Source of the DNA: Pleurodeles waltl
Lineage: Eukaryota; Chordata; Amphibia; Caudata; Salamandridae
Assembly (NCBI RefSeq): GCF_031143425.1
Contig: NC_090447.1
Span: 139,581,106-139,645,105, forward strand
Reading direction: 5' to 3'
Length of the DNA: 64,000 bases
Shown: positions 12,936-24,002 of the stretch, piece after piece
Numbering within the stretch: position 1 is the first letter of the stretch
Layout: the number at the start of each line of letters is the position of its first letter
The notes under the pieces: model-generated
Told to the model about the DNA's origin: nothing
Databases searched by the model: none
What the model saw: only the letters and a program-made list of their open reading frames with translations
Translations under genes and position numbers: made by a program

Positions 12936-13425
12936 AGTCTAACTACACCTATTTAGGCTAAACTAATCTAGTTTAACAATACATTACACTATACTAAGTA
13001 TTTAAAAAATACCCACATCTACATAGTGTATCCTAGCCAACCTTAGGTCTACCCTACACCATCCTAAATTATCCAAAACTATTATACCCATTAAACACAA
13101 ATGACAGCTTAAACATCTACCCCCACCCCCTTAATACACATACATCAGCACAATGCAGACGACAACCATATCCTAAACATATATTTTAACCTAATCATAT
13201 ATATTTTTGCATTTTTAAAAAACTATTTTATTTTTTGAGCTAAAACACACACTAACCACCAACCCCCTCCCACAACAATATACCTATCTAAAAACACACC
13301 TCAAAATGAATACCTAAGAAAATATTAACACACTTACACTAACCTACACTACACCTATCCTAAATACTATTCTATATTACGCATAAAATAACTAACACTA
13401 ATAAACAACATTTCAACGAATAGGG
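12936..13425. other. G-poor, strand-asymmetric stretch
   Basis: The plus strand is strongly depleted in G and made mostly of A, C and T (CTACACC, CTAACC-type words). It lies directly downstream, in minus-strand direction, of the coiled-coil exon at 13430-13834, so it may be that gene's 3' untranslated region. No frame or perfect tandem unit seen. Confidence 0.45.
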
Positions 13426-13429
13426 AAAG

Positions 13430-13834
13430 GGAAAAGCCTGCAGGAGAGTCAAATCTGCGCACTGATGCTCTCCATTGGTTTCTGTAATGTCAACATGATG
13501 TGCTACAGGCTTGACACCTCACCCTGAAAGGCTGTCATCCACATTTTGAGTTCCTGGAGGTCTTTCAGGATGTGTGCCTCAAACGAGGATCCTCCAGCCA
13601 GGGTTGTGTGAAGGGTCTGTGTGGCTTGCACCTGTTGGTCAGTTGATGTTCCACGAATGGCCTGAGTCGTAACCTCCAGCTGTTGGTAACCCTCCTGTTG
13701 TGGCTTGGCCTTTCAATGTCCCTGTTGTTTGTACAAGGTGACTGTTTCCTTGTATGCCTTACCTATGTGGCGAATGTGGTGGTAGCGCTCTAATCTGATG
13801 TAGTGCTGCTTTGCCTCCTCTGCTATCTTTTTTT
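13430..13834 (-). pseudogene. Coiled-coil C-terminal exon of a second Harbinger-associated protein
   Basis: On the minus strand a pyrimidine-rich acceptor (CCTTTACCTTCCCAG) ends just before 13834. It opens a helix-rich, charged frame with AEEAKQHYIRLERYHHIRHI, a Gln-rich middle, and a final helix (HILKDLQELKMWMTAFQGE). It stops at TAG 13503-13505, with one internal stop. Such Glu/Lys/Gln-rich coiled-coil ends are typical of the Myb/SANT-like partners of Harbinger elements. A candidate upstream mini-exon on the same strand lies at about 15787-15846, with an AG acceptor and GTAAGT donor. The DNA-binding exon was not found, so the exact protein is unresolved. Confidence 0.5.
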
Positions 13835-16385
13835 CTGGGAAGGTAAAGGAAATATGTATCAGCTAACGTTGACAATGTACATGATGTCTGCAAAAATAGG
13901 CTCACATTTTCAGACCATTACATGTAGCAGGCCAGCCCAAAACCACAGATTGGGAAAGAGATATGGACAAGATACCTTCTAAGCATACACTATTCCTAAT
14001 CAAACAAGGCAAACATACTCAAGTGCTAACAGTGTAGGTATACGATATGGCAGTGTCAAAACAAATTTACTTGTAGCCATATCATTTTTGAGACTGAGTT
14101 TCAAGCATGATGTTTTCTCCACATGGATTTGGACCCATGGCTCCATATTTGGATACTTTGGTGTTTAGATTGCAGCATGCAACTGGGTTTGTTTTAGGTC
14201 ATTAATTGGTGAAATTAGTTACGTCAAGCAAGTACAGGTAGTGTGCCTCTGCATTGGTTTACTCATTTGGAAATACACAAGGCAACACACATTGCTGTAC
14301 TGACTGACTCTGTGCTAGGTAGTCAGAACATAGATGGAGGATGGGTAGCTACCGCCCATAAAACAGAGTTGCTGAGCACTTCACCAATATAGAGTCTGGA
14401 AAATAACATGAACCTTAACGTATAGCTTATGTCATCAATATCAACAATTCCTTGCCAAGGTATGAATGTCTCCCAGAAATGGGATATCGGGAGTATGAGG
14501 CCATGAATAATGCATTTAACAGCATTTCCATGTGCAGACTGGTGATGTGCAAAATGTACTCCAACAAATTGTGTCTGCACTAAACTAGGATTCCTTGTAT
14601 CCTGTTGTGACCTGCCAAGCCATATGTCCATACCCTGCCATTTGGACATCTACACTTGCAATGTGCATCAATCAGGCAATCTAATGAGGAACTGTCCAAC
14701 ACCATGGTAAAATAGATTTGGTGCACTACAATCTTACATCCTCCATGTCATCAGCATAATCATTCCTCTGTCACCCCTATCTCACATATGTATGATATGG
14801 ACTACTCTGAGAGATGCCCAGGTACCCCTGATACTGGATTAATTCTTCCACAACTCAGATTATTAGTTGGAAAAATGTTGCAACAAAGTAAATGATTCTT
14901 TCTGGCAATGTACTAACATCCTTACAGCAACACATGTTGAGATACCATATGTGCGCTGTGATGACACTAATCAATGATAAGGAATAAACTTTGCCACACA
15001 ACAACATTTGCAGTGTCTATCATAGGAAGAATTGTTGGTTGGTGATGACTAGTCTGCTAACACTGTCACACAAGTTTGTAAAATTAGCAAATTTGTTTTC
15101 ACACAAAACTACTGGTACAGGTAGGGGTCACAAAACATTTTAGTTGTTGATTTGCATAATTATCTGAAAACGCCTACAGTCTTTCATACTGAACTCATTT
15201 TACTAGTGAGGATAAAAATATGCAGCATGTATGAGCACAGTGTGGTGCTAAACAACAATAGTATAAGTTACATTTGGAAAATACATTTACTGTAATTCTG
15301 ATTACATGAGACTGTAATGGTGACTACCAGTAAATCTGTCAGGGTTGTGTGTTCTTCATCACCGGCACCTGTCTCATGCTCAAATATGGCAACCATAATG
15401 TGTCCAGACAAGTTCAGCCTAGCTCATTACACTTTGCTGCAACATGTGGTGAACCATTTGTTGTTATTTGTGCCATGTTATGGGTGTAAGACAATATAAG
15501 TTTGGTCATATGTAGATTCAGTGCCAGATGATAGTACATGTGTCATAAGTATACAAACAGTAGGCAAACAACACCACCACAGGTAAAGAAGCATGATTCA
15601 TTTGGGCCTGAATACATTGCCCCTACATGCACATTGCCATCCGTCCTTGACCATTTAACATTGTACTGTGTTCGTACACTTACTGTAAATTGGTTACAGA
15701 TGAATGATACAACCCCATACACATCATAATGTTACAACTATCAAATCATCACACACAATCCTTGCAGAGCTACAACCATGTAGTATTTACACTTACTGGT
15801 AGGATTTGAATCCATGATGGCTGCCACTTTGCCCCAGGTTTATGGTGCTTGTCCACCTAAAAGACAATATTTTGAACATTACTTTGTGAATATTACAAAG
15901 ACACTCCGTGTACATAGCATGCACAGTACTATGACATCCCAATTAATTGGTATAATCAACACTCTGTACACACATCTGTATACATTTTCTGAATACATAT
16001 GATGTAGATAGACACCATACATGGCAGAGGTGGCCGGATGTTGACATTCAGTGATATCTCACATCATATGCCTGAAGCATGCATCAGGCATGTGATGATT
16101 TGTGTACTGCAGGGCAGCTTCATCATATGCCAGGTTGCACCCATGACACAAGGGTGAAAACCATTGGCACTAAGCATGGCAAAGTAGAGCTGGACTAGAA
16201 GAAGACAGATATATGCCATGTTACATAGTTAGGACAATATCTGATATTAATGTCACTGGTGCATAGAGTGCTGAGTAGCCAAAAAGCATGCTAACTTGCA
16301 ACATGGTGGAAGGTGCATGCTTTTGAAGGCGGCATCAAATTCCTTTGGACCACTTCCTGCTCTGAAAAAACATTAATAGCGACAT
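13835..16385. other. Mostly non-coding; possible tail of HARBI1 pseudogene at the right
   Basis: No convincing gene. Two weak signals: a splice-bounded short segment at about 15787-15846 (minus), and a Cys/His/Asn-Leu-Ala run near 16130-16160 (minus) that could be the last helix of the HARBI1 remnant at 16647-16823, cut off by the MITE between them. Frames such as 14323-14649 carry no recognisable motif. Confidence 0.3.
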
Positions 16386-16646
16386 TCACAAAGGGAAAGG
16401 GGTCCCATGGGGAGCCCTTCCCTTTTGTGAATGGGTTACCACCAGTGTGACACTGGTGGTAACTGCGAATTGCTTTGCGACCACGTTCGCGGTCACAAAG
16501 CAATTCTGCATCGTGATGCGAGTCGCAAATAGGAAGGGAACACCCCTTCCTATTTGCGAGTCGCATTCCCATTTTGCGAGTCGGTACCGACTCGCAAAAT
16601 GGGATTGTGCATCGCGATGCCATGCAAAACGCGTTCTACATCTGGC
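16386..16646. mobile_element. Palindrome-rich Harbinger-type MITE inserted in HARBI1 pseudogene
   Basis: The right end reads CTACATCTGGC, matching the ACATCTGGC end of the elements at 22576-23293 and near 54000. The interior is a chain of inverted repeats: 16436-16462 (TTACCACCAGTG arms), 16467-16506, 16517-16567, and a spacerless 36-bp perfect palindrome at 16568-16603. It splits the minus-strand HARBI1 reading frame right after the SGGRI motif. The left terminal repeat is not visible, so the copy is incomplete or decayed. Confidence 0.7.
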
Positions 16647-16823
16647 GCAGTATTCTCCCACCGGATATGTCCAAGCAGTGGAATCAGGACTTCAGCACCC
16701 CAAATGTCTTTTCCATAATGTTCCTGGTCTTGAACAGTGCCTGATTGTACTGCTGTCCTGTCTCCATATGGGGATGTGCAAATAGGGTCATGACCTATGG
16801 CTACTGACCGTATCCTTGGTCAG
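16647..16823 (-). pseudogene. HARBI1-type transposase, C-terminal exon
   Basis: After a good acceptor (TTATTTTCTGTTTCAG) the minus strand reads through DQGYG, the counterpart of the conserved D-S-G-Y motif. A short degraded stretch follows, then MTLFAHPHMETGQQYNQALF and TRNIMEKTFGVLKS, which holds the region of the third catalytic acid (E of the I-E-R/K-T-F-G motif). CLDISGGRI comes last. The exon joins in frame to the exon ending at 19102 (LLF followed by ADQGYG). Stops remain inside. The MITE at 16386-16646 truncates it. Confidence 0.75.
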
Positions 16824-19101
16824 CTGAAACAGAAAATAATACAGTGAATGATAATGCTGATTTTTACAGCCAGATTTTTGTCCATGTGTGTTATGTGTAC
16901 TGAATGACTCATACACATTTCTCACAGTATTTGACAATATTTGTTACAAGCAAATTTGGCCTTTGTTTTACACATGTCTGTTCCAGTTGTCTGTGTCATA
17001 GAAAAAGATGAGCATGCCCTGAGACTTTGGACACTTCTACACGCAGACATTCATGTTTGACCAGTATCTTACTGTGCTAGATCTTTTGAGAGGGTCATGA
17101 CCACCTTATGTTATGTGCATTCACCACATGTGCAAAGTGACAGCATATTGATCTTATTTTTGTCCTTTTGGTCATTCCTAGGTAGGCTGTGACAGTGATG
17201 TTTGACACTCATAGATACATATGTCCTTGTGGAACTAATGATATTGTTGCTTCCCTATATGACAGTGACACACCCTTTTAATTGTCACTTTCATTAGCAT
17301 TTGAATTTTGTGCTTACATGTGGTGTGTTTCTGACATGTTACATGGATAGTTGTAAAATGTATTGTCAGCCTTCAGATGTTGCTTTACAGACAGTTTGTC
17401 ATGGTGCACATGGATTGACACATAGATATTGGTATGTGAAGCATCTCTCTGTAGGACACAATGATGTTGTTACAGGTATCTGTCTGCCACAGACTTAGAC
17501 ACAATACTTTGGTTTTCACATATATGTGTATGACTGTAACTTGTAGGTAATTGTATACTTCTATGCCTTCATTCTTTCAGCACTGCTGTGGTGACTGTAT
17601 GTTGATATTGGTATCTACAGTACACTGTGTTGCCATGTCCAGGTTACAATTAAATCTATGTTCATGACTGATGTATGACATGTTCAACAGCATTGTGTTA
17701 GACTTTGTGAGTTTCACATTGCAGGATTCATATGCGTTTCTTTCCAGCAACTTACACCACAGAAAAGGTGAGGCTTCACATTGGATACATATGCCAATGC
17801 AGCTTATGTATATCAGTCTATGTGTGTACGTTGACTGTCAGTCCCGCTGAGACATATGTCTGTTTTGTACTTTTGGTGTTACACTTTTATACAGTATTAA
17901 CATTTACACACATCAGGTGCCTGCACTGACATAGCATGCCATAAATTACCTTTCCAAATACTTCTTCCTGTGTTAATTCTGAAAGTTAGGTCCACATAAA
18001 AGTCTACTGCCATGTGGAACACACTTATTTATTTCTATGGTACTAGTTATCACATCATTGAAAATGTTGACCTTTTACTGATACAGATAGGAGATATGGC
18101 ATTGAGGAGACACTCATCTCACAATTATCTCTTGTGTTGCCATTGTACTCATATTAGCTTGTCTGGCATGCCACATGATTTTTAGTGTTATTCATTAACC
18201 AGTGCAGATGATGTGGTTCCATCCATTCACACAGAATGAAATGACATGTTAATACTCTCTGATGTTCTGTGGCTGCTGCCATCGACAGATTAGTGAAAGC
18301 ATGTCAATGTGGTAAATCATTGGCTACATATTGGATTATGCTGTTCCCACTATGTGCATATGACACAAGGGCCAAGAGATTTGGGAAAGCAGCACTGTGG
18401 AGTGCAGAATGTCATCTTTCTGTGCTGCACTGCGTAATTGAGAATGGTCAATTGTGCCCAGTATTTAGGCAATACAGTGCATTCCTGTCCTTTCACCCTG
18501 CACCAGCACACAATGGGCTGCCTAGCACATACACAGGCACACTTGCACAATGGTGCTATGGTGCCTGCATTGCATGCAGGATTGTCTTTGTGCGGGAGGG
18601 GGCACCATCTTGCACATAATGAATCCTTAAAAGCATGATTGTCTAGGTATGTGTGACACACTATGCAGCACACATAGAAAGCAGGAGTGACTTGGATGAC
18701 TTAAGTTATTTATCCTTGTTACAAATCACCTGGGAGACGTATTGATTGAATGCATTTCCAGGTTTAGCTGCGTGCTATACATGACATTCCTCATGGACTT
18801 TTGGATTGCATGGAGACATCCACACAATGCTCTTAGAGGCCCTCCCTTGCACACAGTGAAGCAACACTGCATTTTGTGCAGCATTGAATTACTCCAGTTT
18901 TTTACATCGTTCAAAGGCAAACAAGGTGGCTTTGTGTGTCTTATCATTTGGGATTTGCATTACACATGTACTATGATGCATGGTTCAAGTATGAGGCATA
19001 CCCCTCATACATATGGCCCTAGCTTTATCGACAATGTGATGGCTATTATGGCAGATATTTCTAATTTGTTCATATCTCTTATGTACTTCAGATTTAGTTA
19101 C
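16824..19101 (-). other. Intron of the HARBI1 pseudogene; no other gene seen
   Basis: Bounded on the minus strand by GGTAACT at the 19102 side and by TTTCAG at 16824. Conserved codons on both sides continue in one frame across the splice. Several short frames (for example 18269-18619, 18742-19149) overlap it but carry no family motifs. Confidence 0.5.
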
Positions 19102-20540
19102 CAAAAAGTAGGCTATTCTCATATCAGTCATTCTGGAAGCGCTTATTGATGAGTCTGTGGAGGAAGATGTAGGCATCATGAGCACTTCCAGGGTAATAGT
19201 GTTGTGTAGCCATTTTAGTTATAGCTCAATGCACGTTGTTTTTGCTCACTAGGCCTGCCGCTGTACACTTTAACCTAGATATATTTTATTCAGCTTTGTT
19301 TATTGTTTTAACAATAGCCACATTTGCGGTCTTGATTTATTTATTTCTATCTAGCTTTTCTTTGCTTAGGCCAGCAATGTGTTCTTAAACAAGCACTCTG
19401 TGCTTCTCTCAAGGCTACAGTAAGATAGGTTGCCGGTGAACGTGGTAACGTATTGTGTCTGGTATTCCTAGAAACATACACATCTTTTCGAAGGGACATT
19501 TTCCCAGAACATCAGCTGTTTTATTATAAAAACACTGCCATGCCCCATACATGTTAGAGGGAGATTCCAGTCAGAAGACCACGACTGCATGCTGATTGCT
19601 GAACGCTTCGCTACAGCTGCTTATGCAGACTTCAGGCTCTTGCTCAGGTATGGGGGATGATGTCTTCCCCAGGTAACCTGAAGGGCAGAACTAGAGCTTC
19701 ACACACTGCGCTCTAATATAGCCTACGTAGGAATGTAGGAATTAGTCTATTGACTCTAGTGACAATATGGTAGCATTCTTTCTATGCTTTACTCTCCTTG
19801 TCACAATTTTAATACTGTCATTCTTTATCATCCTGGTTATTGCAGTGCATGCTTTATTATCTAAGATGCAGTTGCTCCTTTAAATCCTTATTGAAATATA
19901 TACTGCCTCTGCTTGTCATTGTTTTTGTGAGACTAATGTAACTGAGAGAAACGGATGAGATCTGAGTGACCATGATTTCCTTGATGAGTCAATTGTGTCA
20001 TGCACTTGGATGCCCAATCATCCCTGCTCTTGGGTAGCGATGAGGCACTGCTACTTAGCCGGAGCAAAACCCGGATTGGGGCGACAGGTGTCACCTGTAG
20101 TGGGTTAGACTCAGTCACCCACACCGCAGGTTCTGATTAGAATAATGAGAGCCTATGCGACAGTAGGACAGCACATTGGTGAACATCCCCAGGTGGTCCA
20201 CGATGGCCTGGAAGTTGATGGAGTATTTGTGCTTCTGGTTCCTGTACAAATGTGATACTGATGTAGGAGGAACCAGTTGCACATGTGTGCAATCCATGGC
20301 ACCTAGCACATTGGGAAATCCCTCAATGGTATGAAAACCTTGCCTGGTCTCCGGCTGCTGTTGTTGTATCTTGGGGAAGATGAGGTACTGGGGTGGGAGG
20401 TGGATGATGACATCCAGGACAGAGTGTAGGAATGCAGAAAATGATGGCTGTGATATTCCTGTCACTCTGGCTACTGTGACCTGGAAGGAACCAGATCCCA
20501 CCTGCAGAGGGATGTTAGTGGGCCTGGCAGTTGGTGTCAA
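19102..20540 (-). pseudogene. HARBI1-type transposase, catalytic exon split by a solo LTR
   Basis: HARBI1-like nucleases are the DDE transposases of PIF/Harbinger elements. From 20540 downward the minus strand reads GSGSFQVTVARVTGISQPSF, then VLGAMDCTHVQLVPP (first catalytic Asp), the RNQKHKYSINFQAIVDH strand, and VLSY. There a 963-bp solo LTR intervenes (19200-20162). The frame resumes at 19195 with YPGSAHDAYIF (second catalytic Asp) and runs to LLF at the splice donor. The tract before GSGSFQ lacks the usual V-L-x-x-L-H-F-L-A segment, so a deletion is likely there. Stops in the last part confirm it is dead. It was clearly an intron-containing transposase before the LTR arrived. Confidence 0.85.
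19200..20162 (+). mobile_element. Solo LTR, copy 1 (inserted in HARBI1)
   Basis: Begins TGTTGTGTAGCC and ends GCGACA, and aligns along its whole length with the copy at 24003-24989. Flanking bases are ATAG (19196-19199) and GTAG (20163-20166), a 4-bp target duplication with one change. Removing one copy restores the transposase frame exactly. A TATAAAAA box lies at 19525-19532. There is no internal coding region, so this is a solo LTR left after LTR-LTR recombination. The 4-bp duplication fits a retrovirus-like or Ty3-type element; which one is not decided. Confidence 0.85.
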
Positions 20541-21379
20541 GTAGGGAGCACAATCTTAGTCAGGGCAAGATAGTTACACTCCCAACGTTTACCTGTGCTC
20601 ACACTGTAGTAGCCGGGAACCAAGCAATCAGGATTAACCTAAGAGGAAATGTGTAGAATATTTGTGTAACACTTAAATTACAGTACCAAAACCACAGAAA
20701 GACTCCACACCAGTTTAGAAAAATAGAGGATATTTATCTGTGTATAACAAGACCCAAACAACAACAAAAAACAATAAATACAACTTAAAATATGAATTTG
20801 TGAAGAATACGACTCAATACAGAGCTTAGAAATCAATAGCGCTAAAATATTAGTTGAGGTCGCACTAGACTGGGGTAAATCCAACCTTCAGGCCAACTGC
20901 AATGGATGGCAGGCTGGCTTAGGACCCACACTGGGTACGCTAAAAAGTACCATGGATGGAGGGTTGTGCAGACATCAAGGAGGCAACGCAAAAGTGATGT
21001 GTCATTTCTGATCCATGCAGTCCAGTGGATACGTTGTTGTCGAGCTGTGGCATTGTTGAAACATTGTCCTCGAAGTGCAGTGTCAGACCCCTTTCGATGC
21101 ATTGTTATTGAGTCACACACCAAAAGTGATGTGCTGGAGTTAGTGGTGATCCATCGATCCTGAGTTGCGCAGTCAGCAATACAAAGTCCTTGACCTCAGA
21201 GGCAGCGGCGATGCATTGGCATTGAGGGAGAATGCAGTGGTTCTGATTGGTGCAACAGCACTGATGTGTCAGCTTTTACAGAAGAATAGCTGCAGTGTTC
21301 TCTTACAAGGCCCAGGACTGGATTGGCACCTCTGGGCAGGACATGACTCACAGTTGACAGAGTCCAGCAGCTAAAGCAG
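20541..21379. other. No recognised gene; mixed repeat-like DNA
   Basis: Upstream (minus strand) of the HARBI1 remnant. It may hold its lost N-terminal exon and promoter, but no motif is readable. From about 20900 on, words such as GATGCATTG recur, in the style of the leader of LTR elements. Confidence 0.3.
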
Positions 21380-23412
21380 AGTTAAAGGAATTCTTTGATG
21401 GCCCTGAGACTTCAGAACAGGAGGCAAGCCAGCAAGCCCTTGGAGCCACATGGTTCTGGGGATGAAGAGATGCAGGTCCAGTTTCTCTTGCTGCCAGGAT
21501 AGGAGGGTGACTGACAGCCGGGAAGGCACAGCAAAGCTAGAGTTCTGCAATGTCCAGCAGAATTCAGATTTATTCGTATTCTTTCAGCAGCACAGTAATC
21601 TGTCTTCCTGTTAGAATATCCTCAGATTCAGAAGTGTACTAATTCGGCAGAGTCAGAAGTCCAGTTCAAAGAATGGCTTTTAGGTGCACACAGTTACTGT
21701 CTTTCCTGTCTCCAGACACACTACAGGAGGTTATGCAGCTCTTTGTGTAGGGATAGGCACAGCCCAATGCAGGTGCAAGTGTCAGCTCCTCTCTCCCATC
21801 TAGCTCAGGAAGGCCCATCATCCTGGTTATGAGCCATCAGGATGTAAATGGGACACCTCAGCTCCCTTTGAGTGTGACTGTTTAGAGAGAATGCACAAAG
21901 TCCAGCTGAAACCCAATCCAGATGTGTATTGGAGGCAGTCACACAGAACTTAGAAGCAGACAAATGCCAACTTTCTAAAAGAGACATTTTTACAGATGTA
22001 ATTACATATCCAATTTTACAATGAAAAAGGATTTATTATTACAAGTCTATAGGTACCAAAAATGACACTCCCACTCCTTCTCAATCCAGAATTATATATA
22101 ATAAAGATATTAAGGAATCCACAATGCTATTGTATGTGAGGGGTAGGCCTCACAGTAGTGAAAAACAAATTTGGGAGTTTTTCAGTACCATGACGGGAAA
22201 AACGAAGACTCATATCTCCTGGCTTTTACTTACACCGCACCCTGACCTATGGGTTACCTAGAGCCCACCTTAAGGGCGTCTTCTGTGTAATAACAGGGGA
22301 GTTTAAGGCTTGGCAAGAGATTTTAAATGGCAAGTCAACATGGCAGTGAAGCTGCACATACAGGCTCTGTAGTGATAGGCCTCAGACATGTTGAGAGGAT
22401 TACTAAAGTGGGAGGTAGAATCAGTGCTGCAGGCCTAGTAGTAGCATTTAATTTATAGGCCCTGGGCAAGAATAGTGCACTTCACTAGGGATTTACAGGT
22501 AAATTAAATGTGGCAATTGTGGAGACACCAATGTTACCATGTTTTAAGGTTGCAAGCACATGTACTTTGGATCTAGGGCCAGATGTATCATACAACCGTT
22601 TTGCGATTCTCAAATAGCGATTTTTAAGAAATCGCTATTTCAGAAATGCAAAAAAGGTATGTATGATTTTTGCGATTCAGTAGTAGGGATTTCTTAAAAA
22701 TCGCAAATGCTATCACCGAATCGCAAATAGAGAATATGACCCCATTCGCACCTATGGGCCTGTTGGCCCATATCTGCAAATTTTTTGCATTTCCAAAATT
22801 GCGATTTGTTAACCAGAAATCGCAATTTTGGAAATGCAAAACCCCAGGGTGCTGGGTGCCTAAAGCCCCCTCTGCTGCACCCCAAAAATTATTTTTGGGT
22901 CATGTAAGTGCACACATGCCAAAAGAGCATGTGTGCTTTACATGTACTTTTAAAAAATGCATTTTAAATGCATTTTTAAATTTTGCACATGGTTACCACC
23001 TGGTTCAACTTGGTGGTAAATAGCGATTCCTAAATGCCCAAATCGCATTTAGGAATGGCTTCATACATGTGCTAAGAAATCGCAAATAAGGAATCCTTAT
23101 TTGCGATTTCTTATTTAGAGAGTCGCAATTTGCGACTCTCTAAACAGGGTCGCAATTTTAAGGAATCGCTATTTTTGCGATTCCTTAAAATTGCGTTCAG
23201 AATGTCTTTCATACGTTCTGAACTGGCTTTTTGCATTCGCAAACATGCATTTGCACCATTTGAGAATGCAAAAAACCTTGATACATCTGGCTTCTAGTCT
23301 GCAGTGGTGAAGTGTCCAGAGTCCGAAGGCAAACAGAAACAGATCATAAAAAATTAGACAAGGTAGGCAAAAAGTTTGGGGAAGGACCACCCTAAGGCTG
23401 TCTGGTATAATA
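21380..23412 (-). mobile_element. LTR-retrotransposon non-coding sequence, antisense, old
   Basis: Non-coding DNA whose features resemble long-LTR Ty3-type sequence in reverse: phrases such as GGCCCTGGGCA, TGCAGGCCTAGTAGTAGC and ACTAGGGATTTACAGG sit in the same arrangement as in the long LTR at 43411-46023 read backwards. It is interrupted by the MITE at 22576-23293, after which the same sequence resumes (GTCCAGAGTCC). Boundaries are uncertain; no TG/CA ends or target duplication identified. Confidence 0.4.
22576..23293. mobile_element. Harbinger-type MITE with CTA target duplication
   Basis: Left end GGGCCAGATGTATCA, right end TGATACATCTGGCTT; the inner 13 bases are exact inverted copies. 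Flanked by CTA at 22573-22575 and CTA at 23294-23296, a 3-bp target duplication as expected for PIF/Harbinger. No coding capacity. The interior is a series of strong inverted repeats, including AAATAGCGATTT arms at about 22612-22641, a 33-bp near-perfect palindrome of AAATCGCAAATAAGGA arms at about 23080-23112, TAGAGAGTCGCAA arms just after, and AATTTTAAGGAATCGC arms at about 23154-23192. Confidence 0.85.
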
Positions 23413-23998
23413 TTGCAATCAAATATAACTTGATTTAAAAAATGTAATATGTTGCAAAACTTTACATAAGACACCACAACCTAATTCTTCAAGTCTTCAA
23501 GAATCACCACATCCACAAGCAACAACACCTGCATTCTCACACTTGACCACTATATGGCAAATAACTTTGTTGTTAAACCCCTAAAAATAGATTGATGCTC
23601 TAGTATCAAACACAATGCCTTTCCTTGAGTGATCTTCCATATACTCACTTAAGAAGTATTCAAACTCTTATCCTTTGTACTACAGCAAGGAGAAGGCAGT
23701 TGAAGGTTTCCAACTTTGTTCAACCTGGAGGCCACAAAATAAACCTGCCAAGATATAATTTAGGGGAATTAGAGAAGTTTAGAAGCACAATGGCTCCTTG
23801 AGACCATGCAAGATTGAATGTCTCTCCACTACTTGAAAGTAAACTCTTTAAAGTAAACGGAATGACTCTTAATCCCGAATGAATTTCAACATCCCTGTTC
23901 AATCCTAGAGGTTGTATGTATTTACTTATGCTACCTTTACTTGTATGCATCCTAACTTCCCCACCTTTACTTTTTTACCTGCCTTTATTTATCCCTCC
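23413..23998. other. No recognised gene
   Basis: Short frames only, no motifs. It separates the antisense LTR-like region from the second solo LTR. Confidence 0.4.
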
Positions 23999-24002
23999 CA
24001 CC

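Noticed and set aside
18269..19149. Overlapping frames of 107-135 codons on both strands
   Set aside because: They fall in the HARBI1 intron, have no motif, and differ in strand and phase.
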